A stretch of DNA of 64,000 bases from an uncultured Thiothrix sp. (GTDB lineage: Bacteria > Pseudomonadota > Gammaproteobacteria > Thiotrichales > Thiotrichaceae): positions 124,001 to 188,000 of the forward strand of contig NZ_CALMZC010000039.1 of assembly GCF_937873765.1 (NCBI RefSeq). Direction: 5' to 3'. Position numbers and translations under genes: made by a program. Positions 15,989 to 25,493 of the stretch are shown here, in pieces. Numbering within the stretch: the stretch's first letter is position 1; each line of letters begins with the position of its first letter. The notes below the pieces were generated by a model. It did no database searches, had not been told where the DNA came from, and saw nothing but the letters and a program-made list of their open reading frames with translations.

Positions 15989-17818
15989 ATGTGGACTCAG
16001 TCTCTTTGGTATCTAGCAATTGCTGTCTCACTGCTAGGCTCTATTGGTGCAGGCATTTGGTTCTTTCTGCGTCAACGTGGTGGTTCACGGCGAGTTTCGG
16101 TGGATCAAGAGAATATCTTGATTGCAGCCTTGATGGATGTAGAGGAAGCTGCCGTGCTTGCTAACAAGCACGGCTTCATTGTTTTAATTAATCCCGCAGC
16201 CGAAAAACTCTTACGCCAGCGTGCGCGCAGTACCCGTGGTAAATATCATACCGAAGTTTTTCACTTATTGGATCCTGCTAAACATTCGCCTATCCCTTGG
16301 ATGGAGCGTAATCATATGATTCGACAGCAAATCTTCCGTGATTGCTTATTCAATTGTCATGGTTTACAAGATGTCGAGATAACCTATCTGGTTAAACCCT
16401 TGTCTTTAACGGGAAAAGACGATGATCATATTTTGCTGCTATTAAAAGATCAATCAGAGTTAAGGGCTTTACAGGCTCATCTGAATTATGTGCAGATGAA
16501 TGATCCACAAACCAAGCTATTGAATCGTAAGAGTTTTGAGCTTAAATTAAAAACTGCCTTGGATGAGGCACGACAACAAGGAGTTAAGCACTCGTTTTGT
16601 CATGTGGCTCTTGACCAATTTAAGCTAGTCAATGATACCTTGGGTCATAGTGCAGGAGATGCTTTCATTGAGCGCATTTCCCACCTGTTGAAAAACTCCA
16701 TTGATAAACGCCGCGATGTATTAGCACGCATTGGTGGCGATGAGTTCGGAATTTTGTTCCGTGAGGCTGAGCCAATTGATGCGTTACGTAAAGCGGAAAG
16801 TTTGCGTAATGCAGTAATGCGTTATAATTTTGTTTGGGATGGGCAGCCACATAAAATCACTGCTAGTGTCGGCTTTGTACCCATTCACAAGCAATCAGGT
16901 ACACCAAATCGTGTCTTTTCTTTAGCGGATGCAGCTTGTCGGGTCGCGAAAGCCAAGGGTGGTAATCGCTTACATCTCTATCGTCCTGATGATGTTGAAA
17001 TTAATAAACATCGTGGGCAATTAGTTTGGATTGGGCGTTTGCGTAAAGCTTTTGAAAGTGGGGAGTTTCGGCTCTATGCGCAACCGATTCAACCCCTTGA
17101 ACCTAGGGCTTTCCTCAAGCCCTTTCATCATTATGAGATTTTACTGCGACTCTTTGATGCGGAAGGTAAAGCGATTTCACCGGATGAATTTATCCCAGTC
17201 GCCGAATACTATTCGATGATGCCGAAATTGGATCGTTGGGTAGTCAAAGAACTCTTAACGCATGTTAGACGAATCGCCAAGTGCAATCCTTTGCCGATTT
17301 TTGCCATTAATTTATCCGGACAAAGTTTGGATGATCCTAGTTTCCTGAAATATGTGTTGGATATGATTAAATGGGCCGCCGTGCCACCGAATATGTTGTG
17401 CTTCGAGATTACTGAGCGGGTTGCAATTAGTAACTTAGCCTTGGCACATAAATTTATTGATACACTAAAATTATTAGGCTGTAGCTTTTCTTTAGATGAC
17501 TTCGGTACAGGGGTAAGTTCCTTCGCTTACCTTAAGCAGTTGCCAGTAAATTACTTAAAAATTGATGGCAGCTTTGTAAAGGATATTGCCACTGATGACG
17601 TAGGGCGTGCTATGGTGCAGTCAGTGCATCAAGTCGGACAGTTGATGTCGGTTAAAACGATTGCTGAATATGTTGAGAATGAGCAGATTATCCGTATTCT
17701 ACGGGATATTGGGATTGAATTTGGTCAAGGCTATGGTATTTCGCGCCCCATCCCTTTACCCGATGTGATCGCAACTCATCTGCAACCAACTGTAACTGCA
17801 GCAACTGATAAGACCTAA
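15989..17818 (+). CDS. Membrane-anchored PAS-GGDEF-EAL cyclic-di-GMP protein
   Basis: 609 aa. One membrane helix (about residues 5-25), a PAS-like region (about 35-150, VEEAAVLANKHGFIVLINPAAEKLL), then a GGDEF domain with intact GGDEF at 249-253 and an EAL domain. In the EAL domain the signature is EIL (from residue 383, YEILLRL) rather than EAL; the metal-binding FEITER and DDFGTGVSSF motifs are intact. It could therefore make and/or break c-di-GMP; which activity dominates cannot be read from sequence. A GTG at 15965 could extend it by eight residues; the ATG has GGGG at a suitable distance. It stands alone upstream of mpl by 13 bases and may be co-transcribed with it. Confidence 0.9.
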   Translation: MWTQSLWYLAIAVSLLGSIGAGIWFFLRQRGGSRRVSVDQENILIAALMDVEEAAVLANKHGFIVLINPAAEKLLRQRARSTRGKYHTEVFHLLDPAKHSPIPWMERNHMIRQQIFRDCLFNCHGLQDVEITYLVKPLSLTGKDDDHILLLLKDQSELRALQAHLNYVQMNDPQTKLLNRKSFELKLKTALDEARQQGVKHSFCHVALDQFKLVNDTLGHSAGDAFIERISHLLKNSIDKRRDVLARIGGDEFGILFREAEPIDALRKAESLRNAVMRYNFVWDGQPHKITASVGFVPIHKQSGTPNRVFSLADAACRVAKAKGGNRLHLYRPDDVEINKHRGQLVWIGRLRKAFESGEFRLYAQPIQPLEPRAFLKPFHHYEILLRLFDAEGKAISPDEFIPVAEYYSMMPKLDRWVVKELLTHVRRIAKCNPLPIFAINLSGQSLDDPSFLKYVLDMIKWAAVPPNMLCFEITERVAISNLALAHKFIDTLKLLGCSFSLDDFGTGVSSFAYLKQLPVNYLKIDGSFVKDIATDDVGRAMVQSVHQVGQLMSVKTIAEYVENEQIIRILRDIGIEFGQGYGISRPIPLPDVIATHLQPTVTAATDKT

Positions 17819-17831
17819 GGACAAGGGCTAG

Positions 17832-19190
17832 ATGAAAATTCATATTTTAGGTATCTGTGGTACCTTTATGGGTGGTATTGCTTTATTAGCGCGGACGCAG
17901 GGAATTGATGTGACTGGTTCTGACGCGAATGTCTATCCGCCGATGAGCACCATGCTAGAGGCAGAAGGGATTAAACTTAGCGACGGTTATGACCCTGTTC
18001 ACTTACCATCTGATGCCGATACAATCGTCGTAGGCAACTTCATGCGCCGTGGAATGCCGATTATTGAGCAGGTTTTGGATCAGAACTTACCTTATATTTC
18101 TGGTCCCCAATGGCTCTATGAAAATATCTTGCGCGAACGTTGGGTGTTAGCCGTGGCAGGGACGCATGGTAAAACTACGACTGCTAGTCTGTTGGCTTGG
18201 ATTTTAGAATATGCGGGTTTAAAACCCGGCTTCTTAATTGGTGGTGTGCCAGAAAACTTTGGTATTTCAGCACGTTTAGGGGATTCACCGTTTTTTGTAG
18301 TCGAAGCAGATGAATATGATACGGCTTTCTTCGATAAGCGTTCTAAGTTTGTGCACTACCATCCACGTACCGTCATTTTAAACAACCTTGAGTATGATCA
18401 CGCTGATATTTTTCCTGATGTGCAGGCGATTAAAACGCAGTTCCATCACTTGCTGCGGATGGTTCCTAGGAATGGCTTGGTGATCAATCATGGTACTGAT
18501 GCAAATCTCAAGGCGACTTTGGCAATGGGCTGCTGGACGCCTGTAGAGACTTTCATTGAAGGGGATTGGCAGGCTGAGTTGCTTAAAGCTGATGGTAGTG
18601 AGTTCCACGTTTTATACCAGGGTCAACGAGTCGGTTCGGTCAGTTGGGATTTGTTAGGCACGCATAATGTCCATAATGCTTTAGCTGCTTTGGCTGCAGC
18701 ACGACATGTCGGCGTACCTGTTGAGCATGGTCTAGCAGCTTTACCTAATTTCAAGGGCGTGAAGCGGCGGATGCAGTTGCGTGGGCAAGTTCAGGGTATT
18801 GCGGTGTATGATGATTTCGCGCATCACCCAACCGCTATTGCTACCACTCTAGCAGGGTTAAGAGCAAAAGTTGGGCAAGGCCGCATTATTGCTTTATTAG
18901 AACCACGCTCAAACACGATGCGTTTAGGTACACATAAAGAACAACTCGCTCATTCACTCATAGATGCGGATCAAGTTTGGTTGTATCAGCCAGCCGGTTT
19001 AAACTGGGACTTAGGTTCAGTACTTGAGGGGTTAGGTGCTAAAGCTCAACTGGAGCAAGATATTGAGCACCTAGCCATAAAAGTGGCTCAGACGGCACAG
19101 ATCGGCGACTCTATACTCATTATGAGTAATGGTGGCTTTGGCGGGATTCACGATAAAGTTTTAGCTGAGTTAGCTAAGCGTTATGCCTAA
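17832..19190 (+). CDS. mpl: UDP-N-acetylmuramate:tripeptide ligase Mpl (murein recycling)
   Basis: 452 aa. Mpl joins the recycled tripeptide L-Ala-gamma-D-Glu-meso-DAP to UDP-MurNAc. It is a Mur ligase: N-terminal nucleotide-binding fold (MKIHILGICGTFMGG), ATP loop AGTHGKTTTASLLAW near residue 113, middle-domain NNLEYDHADIF, and the C-terminal DDFAHHPTAIATTL. The GICGTFMGG start distinguishes Mpl from MurC. The ubiX start lies within its last eight bases. Confidence 0.97.
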   Translation: MKIHILGICGTFMGGIALLARTQGIDVTGSDANVYPPMSTMLEAEGIKLSDGYDPVHLPSDADTIVVGNFMRRGMPIIEQVLDQNLPYISGPQWLYENILRERWVLAVAGTHGKTTTASLLAWILEYAGLKPGFLIGGVPENFGISARLGDSPFFVVEADEYDTAFFDKRSKFVHYHPRTVILNNLEYDHADIFPDVQAIKTQFHHLLRMVPRNGLVINHGTDANLKATLAMGCWTPVETFIEGDWQAELLKADGSEFHVLYQGQRVGSVSWDLLGTHNVHNALAALAAARHVGVPVEHGLAALPNFKGVKRRMQLRGQVQGIAVYDDFAHHPTAIATTLAGLRAKVGQGRIIALLEPRSNTMRLGTHKEQLAHSLIDADQVWLYQPAGLNWDLGSVLEGLGAKAQLEQDIEHLAIKVAQTAQIGDSILIMSNGGFGGIHDKVLAELAKRYA

Positions 19191-19794
19191 AACCATCACT
19201 TTAATGATGACCGGTGCTTCAGGAGCACAATATGGACTGCGTTTATTAGAGCAGTTGTTGGCTTTACAATGCAAAGTGTATTTGCTGCTTTCGCGTCCTG
19301 CATTGTTGGTGATTAATACTGAAACTGAGTTTAAAGCACCAGCCCGTGCTCTTGAAATTGAACAGTATTTTTCAAGTTTGTTTGCTGCCAAAGCGGGGCA
19401 GTTAAGCGTATTTGAGCGCGAGCAATGGATGGCACCGATTGCTAGTGGCAGTGCAGTAGCGGATGCTACCGTCGTGTGCCCTTGCACTACCGGTACTTTA
19501 TCAGCCATTGCCTGTGGGAGTAGTCGAAATTTAATTGAGCGTGCCGCAGATGTTGCACTTAAAGAACGGAAGCAGTTAATTCTCGTGGTAAGAGAAACAC
19601 CGTTTTCCGAAATCCACTTAGAAAATATGCTAAAACTTACTAGGATGGGAGCGGTGATTATGCCAGCTAACCCCGGATTTTATTTTCGTCCTCAGTCCAT
19701 TAATGATTTAGTCGATTTTATGGTCGCACGGATTTTAGATCATTTGGGTTTAGAACATCAAATGCAGCCGCGTTGGGGCGAAACTAAGCAGTAG
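19183..19794 (+). CDS. ubiX: Flavin prenyltransferase UbiX
   Basis: 203 aa. UbiX makes prenylated FMN, the cofactor of UbiD decarboxylases in ubiquinone synthesis. Family motifs include TLMMTGASGAQYGLRLLEQL, the ASGSAVADATVVCPCTTGTLSAIACG region, and LVVRETPFSEIHLENMLKL; the C-terminus has GFYFRPQSINDLVDFMVARILDHLG. The start overlaps mpl by eight bases. ubiD is not in the window. The mpl-ubiX pair is a common gammaproteobacterial arrangement. Confidence 0.95.
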   Translation: MPKTITLMMTGASGAQYGLRLLEQLLALQCKVYLLLSRPALLVINTETEFKAPARALEIEQYFSSLFAAKAGQLSVFEREQWMAPIASGSAVADATVVCPCTTGTLSAIACGSSRNLIERAADVALKERKQLILVVRETPFSEIHLENMLKLTRMGAVIMPANPGFYFRPQSINDLVDFMVARILDHLGLEHQMQPRWGETKQ

Positions 19795-19872
19795 CTTGCT
19801 GATACTTTTCCGGCAAATCATTTGTCAGGCAACGATTAGCATTAATGGTCACTAAAAAATAAGGAGCTTGCT

Positions 19873-20241
19873 ATGGCAACTGAAAATGTAACTGCCGCTG
19901 AATTTAATGAGTTAATCAGTGATAATGAGATTGTGATTATTGATTTCTGGGCCCCTTGGTGTGGACCTTGTCGCTCGTTTGCGCCGATTTATGAAAAAGT
20001 CTCAGATAAGCATACTGATATTGTTTTTGCTAAAGTGAATACCGAGGAAGAGGAGGAGTTATCCAACCATTTCCAGATTCGCTCGATTCCTACTTTAATG
20101 ATTTTCCGTGAGCAAGTAGTATTATTTGCTCAGCCGGGGATGTTATCTGAAGGACAATTGGAAGAGGTGATTGGTAAAGTACGCGAAGTCGACATGGCTA
20201 AAGTATACGAAGAAATCGCTAACCAAGAACGTTCTGAATAA
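19873..20241 (+). CDS. Cytoplasmic thioredoxin-family protein
   Basis: 122 aa, slightly longer than TrxA. The active site is WAPWCGPC (residues 28-35), and the cis-proline loop SIPTL is intact, so it should be a dithiol reductase/oxidoreductase. There is no signal peptide. The acidic EEEEEL stretch and a C-terminal charged extension differ from canonical TrxA, so it may be a second thioredoxin rather than the main one. AAGGAG lies ten bases before the ATG. A shared hairpin follows the stop. Confidence 0.9.
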   Translation: MATENVTAAEFNELISDNEIVIIDFWAPWCGPCRSFAPIYEKVSDKHTDIVFAKVNTEEEEELSNHFQIRSIPTLMIFREQVVLFAQPGMLSEGQLEEVIGKVREVDMAKVYEEIANQERSE

Positions 20242-20254
20242 TCGTAAAAATCAA

Positions 20255-20283
20255 ACTAGGGGAGCAGTTTTTATTCCCCTAGT
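20255..20283. terminator. Bidirectional hairpin between thioredoxin and convergent membrane gene
   Basis: ACTAGGGGA (20255-20263) pairs perfectly with TCCCCTAGT (20275-20283). The loop contains TTTTT. It overlaps the last codons of the 20271 gene and can serve both convergent genes. Confidence 0.6.
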
Positions 20284-20807
20284 GAGTTGTTTGGTTTTTT
20301 GGATAAAAAACCTGTTGTTTCCAAGCCTACTTTCTGCCGTTGCTCAGTGAGAAGTTGAATCACATAACCGTTACTACTAGCCAAAAATACGGGTAAGACA
20401 GCAAGCGGTTCTAAACTGATATAAGCGGCTAGTGTAATAAACATCGGTAAGCCAATAATCGCGCTTAAGCTATGTGTGTAGTCACGGTATAAAGACACAC
20501 GGTCAACAATCCACCAAGCTCCTTGAAACAATAAATAGGTTGCTAGCCAAGCAATCAATAAGTCGCTAGGTCGGTAAGTGTACATAATCAAAGGGATACC
20601 AAAGGCAGCAATAATGCTAACTAGGCGCACCATCCAATAAGAAGAGGAGGACGGCCGTTGAATATTGGGCAAATGCACACCCACGAAACCGCTTAAACCA
20701 ATGAATACGAGGGCTACCCAGTCTAATTCTGGCAAAAGGTAATGACTAATTAAACTAGCACCTACACCAATACCGATAGCAAGTGCATGTTGACTTTTTG
20801 AGCCCAT
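20271..20807 (-). CDS. Integral membrane protein, possible degenerate DUF457/YdjM-like
   Basis: 178 aa with about five hydrophobic segments. The pattern GVHLPNIQRPSSS near residue 43 and RDYTHSLSA near 111 resembles the (PDxDH...R-x-x-THS) metal-binding frame of YdjM-type membrane hydrolases. The acidic residues of the first motif are replaced (HLPNIQ), so metal binding is doubtful. Alternatively it is an unrelated membrane protein. A cytoplasmic C-terminal tail is basic and polar. It converges with the thioredoxin gene. Confidence 0.75.
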   Translation of the reverse strand: MGSKSQHALAIGIGVGASLISHYLLPELDWVALVFIGLSGFVGVHLPNIQRPSSSSYWMVRLVSIIAAFGIPLIMYTYRPSDLLIAWLATYLLFQGAWWIVDRVSLYRDYTHSLSAIIGLPMFITLAAYISLEPLAVLPVFLASSNGYVIQLLTEQRQKVGLETTGFLSKKPNNSLGE

Positions 20808-21031
20808 TTTCTTGATCCCCTATATTTATTTATATCATTTTATGGAGCCAACTCTTTAGCCCTGAGTTGGGTTATCTACTAATTATTTATTAGTCGGCAT
20901 TATGACATAAAGACAAAAGCAATAAGGGGGAGTTCAACAGCAGTTAAGGAAAAAGTATGGCTTCAAAATAAGCCCGACCTCACCCGAAGGTAAGGAGGGG
21001 GTTAGATGGAGGAGAGCATCAAGATAAAAGA

Positions 21032-21364
21032 TTAATCAACAGGAATACTAATTTTATTGGTGGTATCGGCCATCACATAAAAGTCCCGTTTACGTTCAGT
21101 TTGACCATGGCGTTTGGCGACTGCGGTATAACGGCCAGGAGCTAAAGAGCTAATGGTGAATACATGACGATCCGACTGATACGTCTCACCTTTACCATCA
21201 ACACGGTAGACTTTCCAAGTAATGGGCTGGAAGGCCGGACCATTATTAATGGTTGCCACCAAACGTACTTCTGCTGAGCGGCTATCCGCCCAAGCTGCAT
21301 TACAGACTCCAGTAGCACCTAGCAATAAGTTAGCTACTATTAAAATGTGGAAGGTTTTTTTCAC
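21032..21364 (-). CDS. Small secreted protein, probable single beta-sandwich domain
   Basis: 110 aa starting at GTG 21364, with a strong AAGGAGGA five bases upstream. A signal peptide (HILIVANLLLGATGVCNA) is likely cleaved after residue about 23-26. The mature part has ITWKVYRVDGKGE and FTISSLAPGRYTAVAKRHGQ, the pattern of carboxypeptidase-regulatory-like or Ig-like folds used in extracellular proteins. I cannot name a family. A perfect FNR/ANR-type box overlaps its ribosome binding site, suggesting control by oxygen. Confidence 0.75.
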   Translation of the reverse strand: MKKTFHILIVANLLLGATGVCNAAWADSRSAEVRLVATINNGPAFQPITWKVYRVDGKGETYQSDRHVFTISSLAPGRYTAVAKRHGQTERKRDFYVMADTTNKISIPVD

Positions 21365-21693
21365 AGAAATCCTCCTTGATAAGTATCAAGTACACAGCAA
21401 TTAAAATGAATTTATTGCCGAGATAAGCGAAATTTTTTCCATAAAATCAACGCCTACCAGTTAGGTTCTCTTTTTTACGGAGAGTTCTAGACAGAGACTA
21501 TATTAAGTTTCTATCGGGTTTGATCTTGGCTTATCGGTAGAGTTATCTACTTGGTTGGGGGGCAGCAACACCAAGCTAACCTTATATTACAGTATAGTAG
21601 GCAGGGTACAGACGTAGAGGTTTAGCCCATTAAAAAGCTAAAACTCTCTGATAAGCGGTAGGATAATCAGCTTATGTTGAGGAGCTAATCAGT
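21365..21693. other. Intergenic region, 329 bases
   Basis: Apart from the FNR-type box and ribosome binding site at its left end I see no gene, RNA or clear promoter. A weak inverted repeat (ATAAGC...GCTTAT) lies near 21652-21676, just downstream of recN, and could be part of its 3' end. Confidence 0.4.
21376..21389. promoter_or_regulatory. FNR/ANR-type box TTGAT-AAGT-ATCAA
   Basis: Exact match to the FNR half sites TTGAT-N4-ATCAA, part of a longer palindrome CTTGATA..TATCAAG. It lies 12-25 bases before the GTG of the 21032 gene and overlaps its Shine-Dalgarno, a position that would fit repression better than activation. Confidence 0.5.
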
Positions 21694-23364
21694 TTAATCA
21701 GCCCTTTCTAGCATTTCAGTAGCGAGAGCACGAGTTGTTGCAGTGATTTCAGTGCCGCCAATCATGCGCGCAATTTCCTCTACTCGCTCAGTGGAAGGTA
21801 AATAAATGATGCCGGTGTTAGTACTATCCGCTGTTTTGATTTTAGTGACTTTATAATGATGATGCGCTTGTGAAGCAACTTGTGGTAAATGTGTGACACA
21901 CAGGACTTGGCGGTTCGTCCCTAAGCTGCGTAATTGCGAACCTATTACTTCGGCAATACCACCACCAATTCCTGTATCCACTTCATCAAAAATCAAAGCA
22001 GGTAGAGTCATTCGTTGGGCTGCGATCATTTGAATGGCTAGGCTAATTCGGGATAGTTCACCACCGGAAGCGACTTTAGTTAATGGCTTGAGAGGCTGGC
22101 CGGGATTTGCACTCACTAAGAATTCAATTTGATCCATACCATAAGCATGCGGTGTATCATCTTCGTTGGGGCTAACCTGAATTTGAAATTGTCCGCCTTG
22201 CATGCCTAAAGTTTGCATCGTAGTACTTACACCGTTCGACAACTGATCAGCTGCTTGCATGCGTGCTTGACTTAAACTTTGGGCAACTACTTTATAGGCT
22301 TGTTGAGTAGCCTCCAATTTAGTCTTTAAAGTTTCTAGGTCGTAATCATCACTCGCTAAACTTGCCAACTCAGCTTGTAAACGTGTTAACTGCTCTGGAA
22401 GTAGTTCTGGTTCTAAACGATATTTGCGCGCCATATTACGAATATCAGCAATACGTGCCTCTACTGTGCTTAAGCGCAAAGGGTCTAAATCCACGGCTTG
22501 TGCATAGTCACGCAAGATCCACGCAGCTTCTTGGATTTGGATTTGTGCACTATTCACTAATTCTAAGGGGGTTGTTAAAGCCTGATCAACACGTGCTTGA
22601 CGGCTTAACTCTTGACTGAGTTGACTAAGTGAAGAATATAAAGAACGCTCGTTTTCATAAAGTTGTTGATAGCTATGCTCTGCAGTAGCCTGTAACTGTT
22701 CAGCATGTCCTAAGCGATTCAGCTCTTCATCGAGCGCGGTGATTTCCCCTTGCTCTAAAGCGAGTTCACTTAATTCTTGTACTTGAAAATTCAGTAAATC
22801 TAAACGCTCCTGAAGTTGACTGCTTTGGGTAGTGAGTTGTAGATAACGTTCATTTAAGTTTTTCCACTGTTTATAGGCTTCCTGCGTTTGTTTGAGCAGG
22901 TTTTCATTCGTGGCATAAGCATCGACCATTCCACGTTGCATATCACGCTTCATCAGGGATTGATGTTCATGCTGACCATGAATATCTACCAGTTGTTCGC
23001 CTAATTCACGTAATGCAGTCAGTGTTGTACTGGAGCTATTAATCCACGCACGTGATTTACCCGTATTTGTGACTACGCGTCTTAAAATACAGAGATCTTC
23101 ATCGCTTAATAAATCTTGTTCAGCGAGCCATTGTTTAGCTTGCGGTGTATTGTTGAGATCAACACTTAAGGTAATCTCAGCTTTTTCAGCACCATGGCGC
23201 ACACTACCCGCATCCGCTTTATCGCCTAAGACCAAACCAATCGCATCTAATAAAATAGATTTACCCGCACCGGTTTCACCGGTTAAAGCCGTCATACCCG
23301 CCTGCAATTCCAGCTCTAAATCAGTAATAATCGCGAAATCACGAATGTGGATATAAGTCAGCAT
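21694..23364 (-). CDS. recN: DNA repair protein RecN
   Basis: 556 aa, full length. RecN is an SMC-like ATPase that holds broken DNA ends together. Walker A is ETGAGKSILLDAIGLVLGDKAD near residue 30. Coiled-coil arms surround the middle. The C-terminal part has VASGGELSRISLAIQ and the Walker B DEVDTGIGGGIAEVIG, then LCVTHLPQVASQAHHHYKV. Its start overlaps the nadK stop (TAATG), so the genes form an operon. No LexA box was identified by eye upstream. Confidence 0.97.
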   Translation of the reverse strand: MLTYIHIRDFAIITDLELELQAGMTALTGETGAGKSILLDAIGLVLGDKADAGSVRHGAEKAEITLSVDLNNTPQAKQWLAEQDLLSDEDLCILRRVVTNTGKSRAWINSSSTTLTALRELGEQLVDIHGQHEHQSLMKRDMQRGMVDAYATNENLLKQTQEAYKQWKNLNERYLQLTTQSSQLQERLDLLNFQVQELSELALEQGEITALDEELNRLGHAEQLQATAEHSYQQLYENERSLYSSLSQLSQELSRQARVDQALTTPLELVNSAQIQIQEAAWILRDYAQAVDLDPLRLSTVEARIADIRNMARKYRLEPELLPEQLTRLQAELASLASDDYDLETLKTKLEATQQAYKVVAQSLSQARMQAADQLSNGVSTTMQTLGMQGGQFQIQVSPNEDDTPHAYGMDQIEFLVSANPGQPLKPLTKVASGGELSRISLAIQMIAAQRMTLPALIFDEVDTGIGGGIAEVIGSQLRSLGTNRQVLCVTHLPQVASQAHHHYKVTKIKTADSTNTGIIYLPSTERVEEIARMIGGTEITATTRALATEMLERAD

Positions 23365-24230
23365 TATAGTTGCGTACCCCAGTGCAATTTTGAGCGCAGT
23401 ATATGATAGTAGTCGTAATGACGGGGATGAAGTAAGCGCATTTTTTTCGGGGAGGCGTTGATTTTAATCCGATCACCAGAAATGAGCGGAATATCGTGAT
23501 GTCCATCAAAGGATAATAAAGCTTCTACCGGGCGATCACTACCCATTTCAATTTCAATCGAACTTTGATTAGGAATAACAATCGGGCGGCTAGTTAAAGT
23601 ATGAGGACTTATCGGTACTAAAATACTGGCCTCCAGCGAGGTATGTAAAATAGGGCCTCCACTCGATAGCGCATAAGCCGTCGAACCCGTTGGAGTGGAA
23701 ATCACCAAACCATCTGCCCGTTGGGTATTCACAAAGAATCCATCAATGTAGGTGGTGAATTCAATCATGCGTACTTCATTACGTGCATGTAGTACCACAT
23801 CATTTAAAGCAATATTTTGCCCTAGCTTTTCTTCACCACGCCAAGCACAAGCTTTTAATAAGCAGCGCTCATCCTCTAAGTAATCACCCTGTAAAATGGC
23901 AGTCAACTGTTCCTGCATTTGTGCAGGTAAAACATCGACTAGAAAGCCCATACGTCCTAAGTTAACTCCCACAATGGGTACTTGAAAGTCAGCAAGTAGG
24001 CGTCCCGCAGTGAGTAAAGTACCATCACCCCCAACCACAATCGCTAAATCAATTTGCTGTGCTAGTAGCTCATCGGGAACCGCAGTATTTTGCAGTAAAT
24101 GCGCGGCTTGAGTATTGAGTAGAATTTTTAAACCTTGTTGGCTTAAAAACGCATAGAGCTTGTGTAAGGTGGCGGTAACGGCTTCGCCATCCTGCCTAGA
24201 AAATATGCCAGCGGTAGTGAATAAAGTCAT
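23364..24230 (-). CDS. nadK: NAD kinase
   Basis: 288 aa. NadK phosphorylates NAD to NADP. The active-site motif VVGGDGTLLTAGR is near residue 62; TPTGSTAYALSSGGPI binds NAD and SFDGH near the C-terminus is typical. It lies upstream of recN with one base overlap and is divergent from hrcA, the usual gammaproteobacterial order. Confidence 0.97.
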   Translation of the reverse strand: MTLFTTAGIFSRQDGEAVTATLHKLYAFLSQQGLKILLNTQAAHLLQNTAVPDELLAQQIDLAIVVGGDGTLLTAGRLLADFQVPIVGVNLGRMGFLVDVLPAQMQEQLTAILQGDYLEDERCLLKACAWRGEEKLGQNIALNDVVLHARNEVRMIEFTTYIDGFFVNTQRADGLVISTPTGSTAYALSSGGPILHTSLEASILVPISPHTLTSRPIVIPNQSSIEIEMGSDRPVEALLSFDGHHDIPLISGDRIKINASPKKMRLLHPRHYDYYHILRSKLHWGTQL

Positions 24231-24425
24231 AATTGTATTGCACCTGTTTAAAAATAATTAAGATGCGGCGCTCAAGGCGCGTTATTGTAGCGAGCTGCCG
24301 AATAAAAGGCTAAAGTGACCGTGGCGCTATTCAGACAAAATCTCTGAGTTGTTTGTAAGCAAAGCCTTGAATTTCCTGTCTAAGCATCTATTGTGACATT
24401 ATGTAGTGGGGATAATACAGGTCAA

Positions 24426-25490
24426 ATGGCAGTAAACCGTCAAACTAGTGATTTAAGTGAGCGTGCTCAGCACTTATTAAAAGTGTTAGTGGAGGCTTAT
24501 ATTGCCGATGGACAGCCAGTGGGATCACGGACTTTAGCTAAACGTAGTGGTCTTGATTTAAGTGCAGCGACGATCCGCAATGTGATGGCAGATCTTGAAG
24601 AGCTAGGGTATATCCGCTCACCGCATACCTCTGCAGGTCGTGTGCCGACCTCACAAGGTTATCGCTTATTTGTGGATACTTTGTTACAAGTCCAACCTTT
24701 AGAAAATCATGCGATTGATATTCTCCAAGGGCGTCTAAGTGCTGGCTTAGATTCTCAAGTCCTCATCCACTCAGCCTCTAGTTTATTGTCGGGGATTACC
24801 TCGCTTACAGGGGTAGTGACGGTTCCAAAACGGAATCCTTCTTCTTTGAAGCAAATCGAGTTTTTGCGTTTATCCAGCCATCAAGTATTGGCGATTTTGG
24901 TATTTACCCGTAATGAAGTACAAAATCGTATTATTCAGCTTGAGCGCGAAATGACCTTGTCTGAACTGCAGCAAGCGGCTAATTTTTTAAATGAGTGTTT
25001 AGTAGGTAAAAATATCCATAGCGCCCGCCAAGCCTTGTTAGATGAAATGCGTCAGCATAGCGAAGATATGAATCGCTTAATGCGGTCGGCGATTGAGTTA
25101 GGTGAATTAGCCTTTGCAGGGCTACATACTCAGCAAGAAGAAGATTGTGTGATCGCGGGTGAAACCAATCTGATGGGGTATGATGATCTCTCAGACATTA
25201 GCAAGCTGCGTGATTTATTCGGTGCTTTCAATCGTAAGCGTGACATTTTGAGCCTACTGGATAAAACCATTCAGGCTGATGGTGTACAAATTTTTATTGG
25301 TCGCGAAGCCGGTTATTCAGTATTTGAAGATTGCAGTCTTGTCACCGCTCCTTATTCCTTAGGTGATGAGCATGTGGGGGTGTTAGGGGTGATTGGCCCT
25401 AAGCGCATGCCTTATGAGCGTGTGATTCCTGTCGTGGATTTGACGGCACGCTTGCTCAGTGTAGCCTTGCAATCTCAATATTCACACTAG
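24426..25490 (+). CDS. hrcA: Heat-inducible transcription repressor HrcA
   Basis: 354 aa from the ATG at 24426 (an upstream GTG at 24393 would add 11 non-conserved residues). HrcA binds CIRCE operators and is kept active by GroEL. The winged helix is in SERAQHLLKVLVEAYI, GQPVGSRTLAKRSGLDLSAATIRNVMADLEELGY; next comes the conserved SPHTSAGRVPTSQGYRLFVD. The C-terminal GAF-like domain includes GVLGVIGPKRMPYERVIPVVD. A perfect CIRCE element lies 2.4 kb downstream, in front of rpoH; none was seen before hrcA itself. Confidence 0.97.
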   Translation: MAVNRQTSDLSERAQHLLKVLVEAYIADGQPVGSRTLAKRSGLDLSAATIRNVMADLEELGYIRSPHTSAGRVPTSQGYRLFVDTLLQVQPLENHAIDILQGRLSAGLDSQVLIHSASSLLSGITSLTGVVTVPKRNPSSLKQIEFLRLSSHQVLAILVFTRNEVQNRIIQLEREMTLSELQQAANFLNECLVGKNIHSARQALLDEMRQHSEDMNRLMRSAIELGELAFAGLHTQQEEDCVIAGETNLMGYDDLSDISKLRDLFGAFNRKRDILSLLDKTIQADGVQIFIGREAGYSVFEDCSLVTAPYSLGDEHVGVLGVIGPKRMPYERVIPVVDLTARLLSVALQSQYSH

Positions 25491-25493
25491 GCG

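Noticed and set aside
24366-24390. Possible sigma-32 promoter before hrcA (CTTGAAT then GCATCTA)
   Set aside because: Only about nine bases separate the candidate elements, too few for RpoH.
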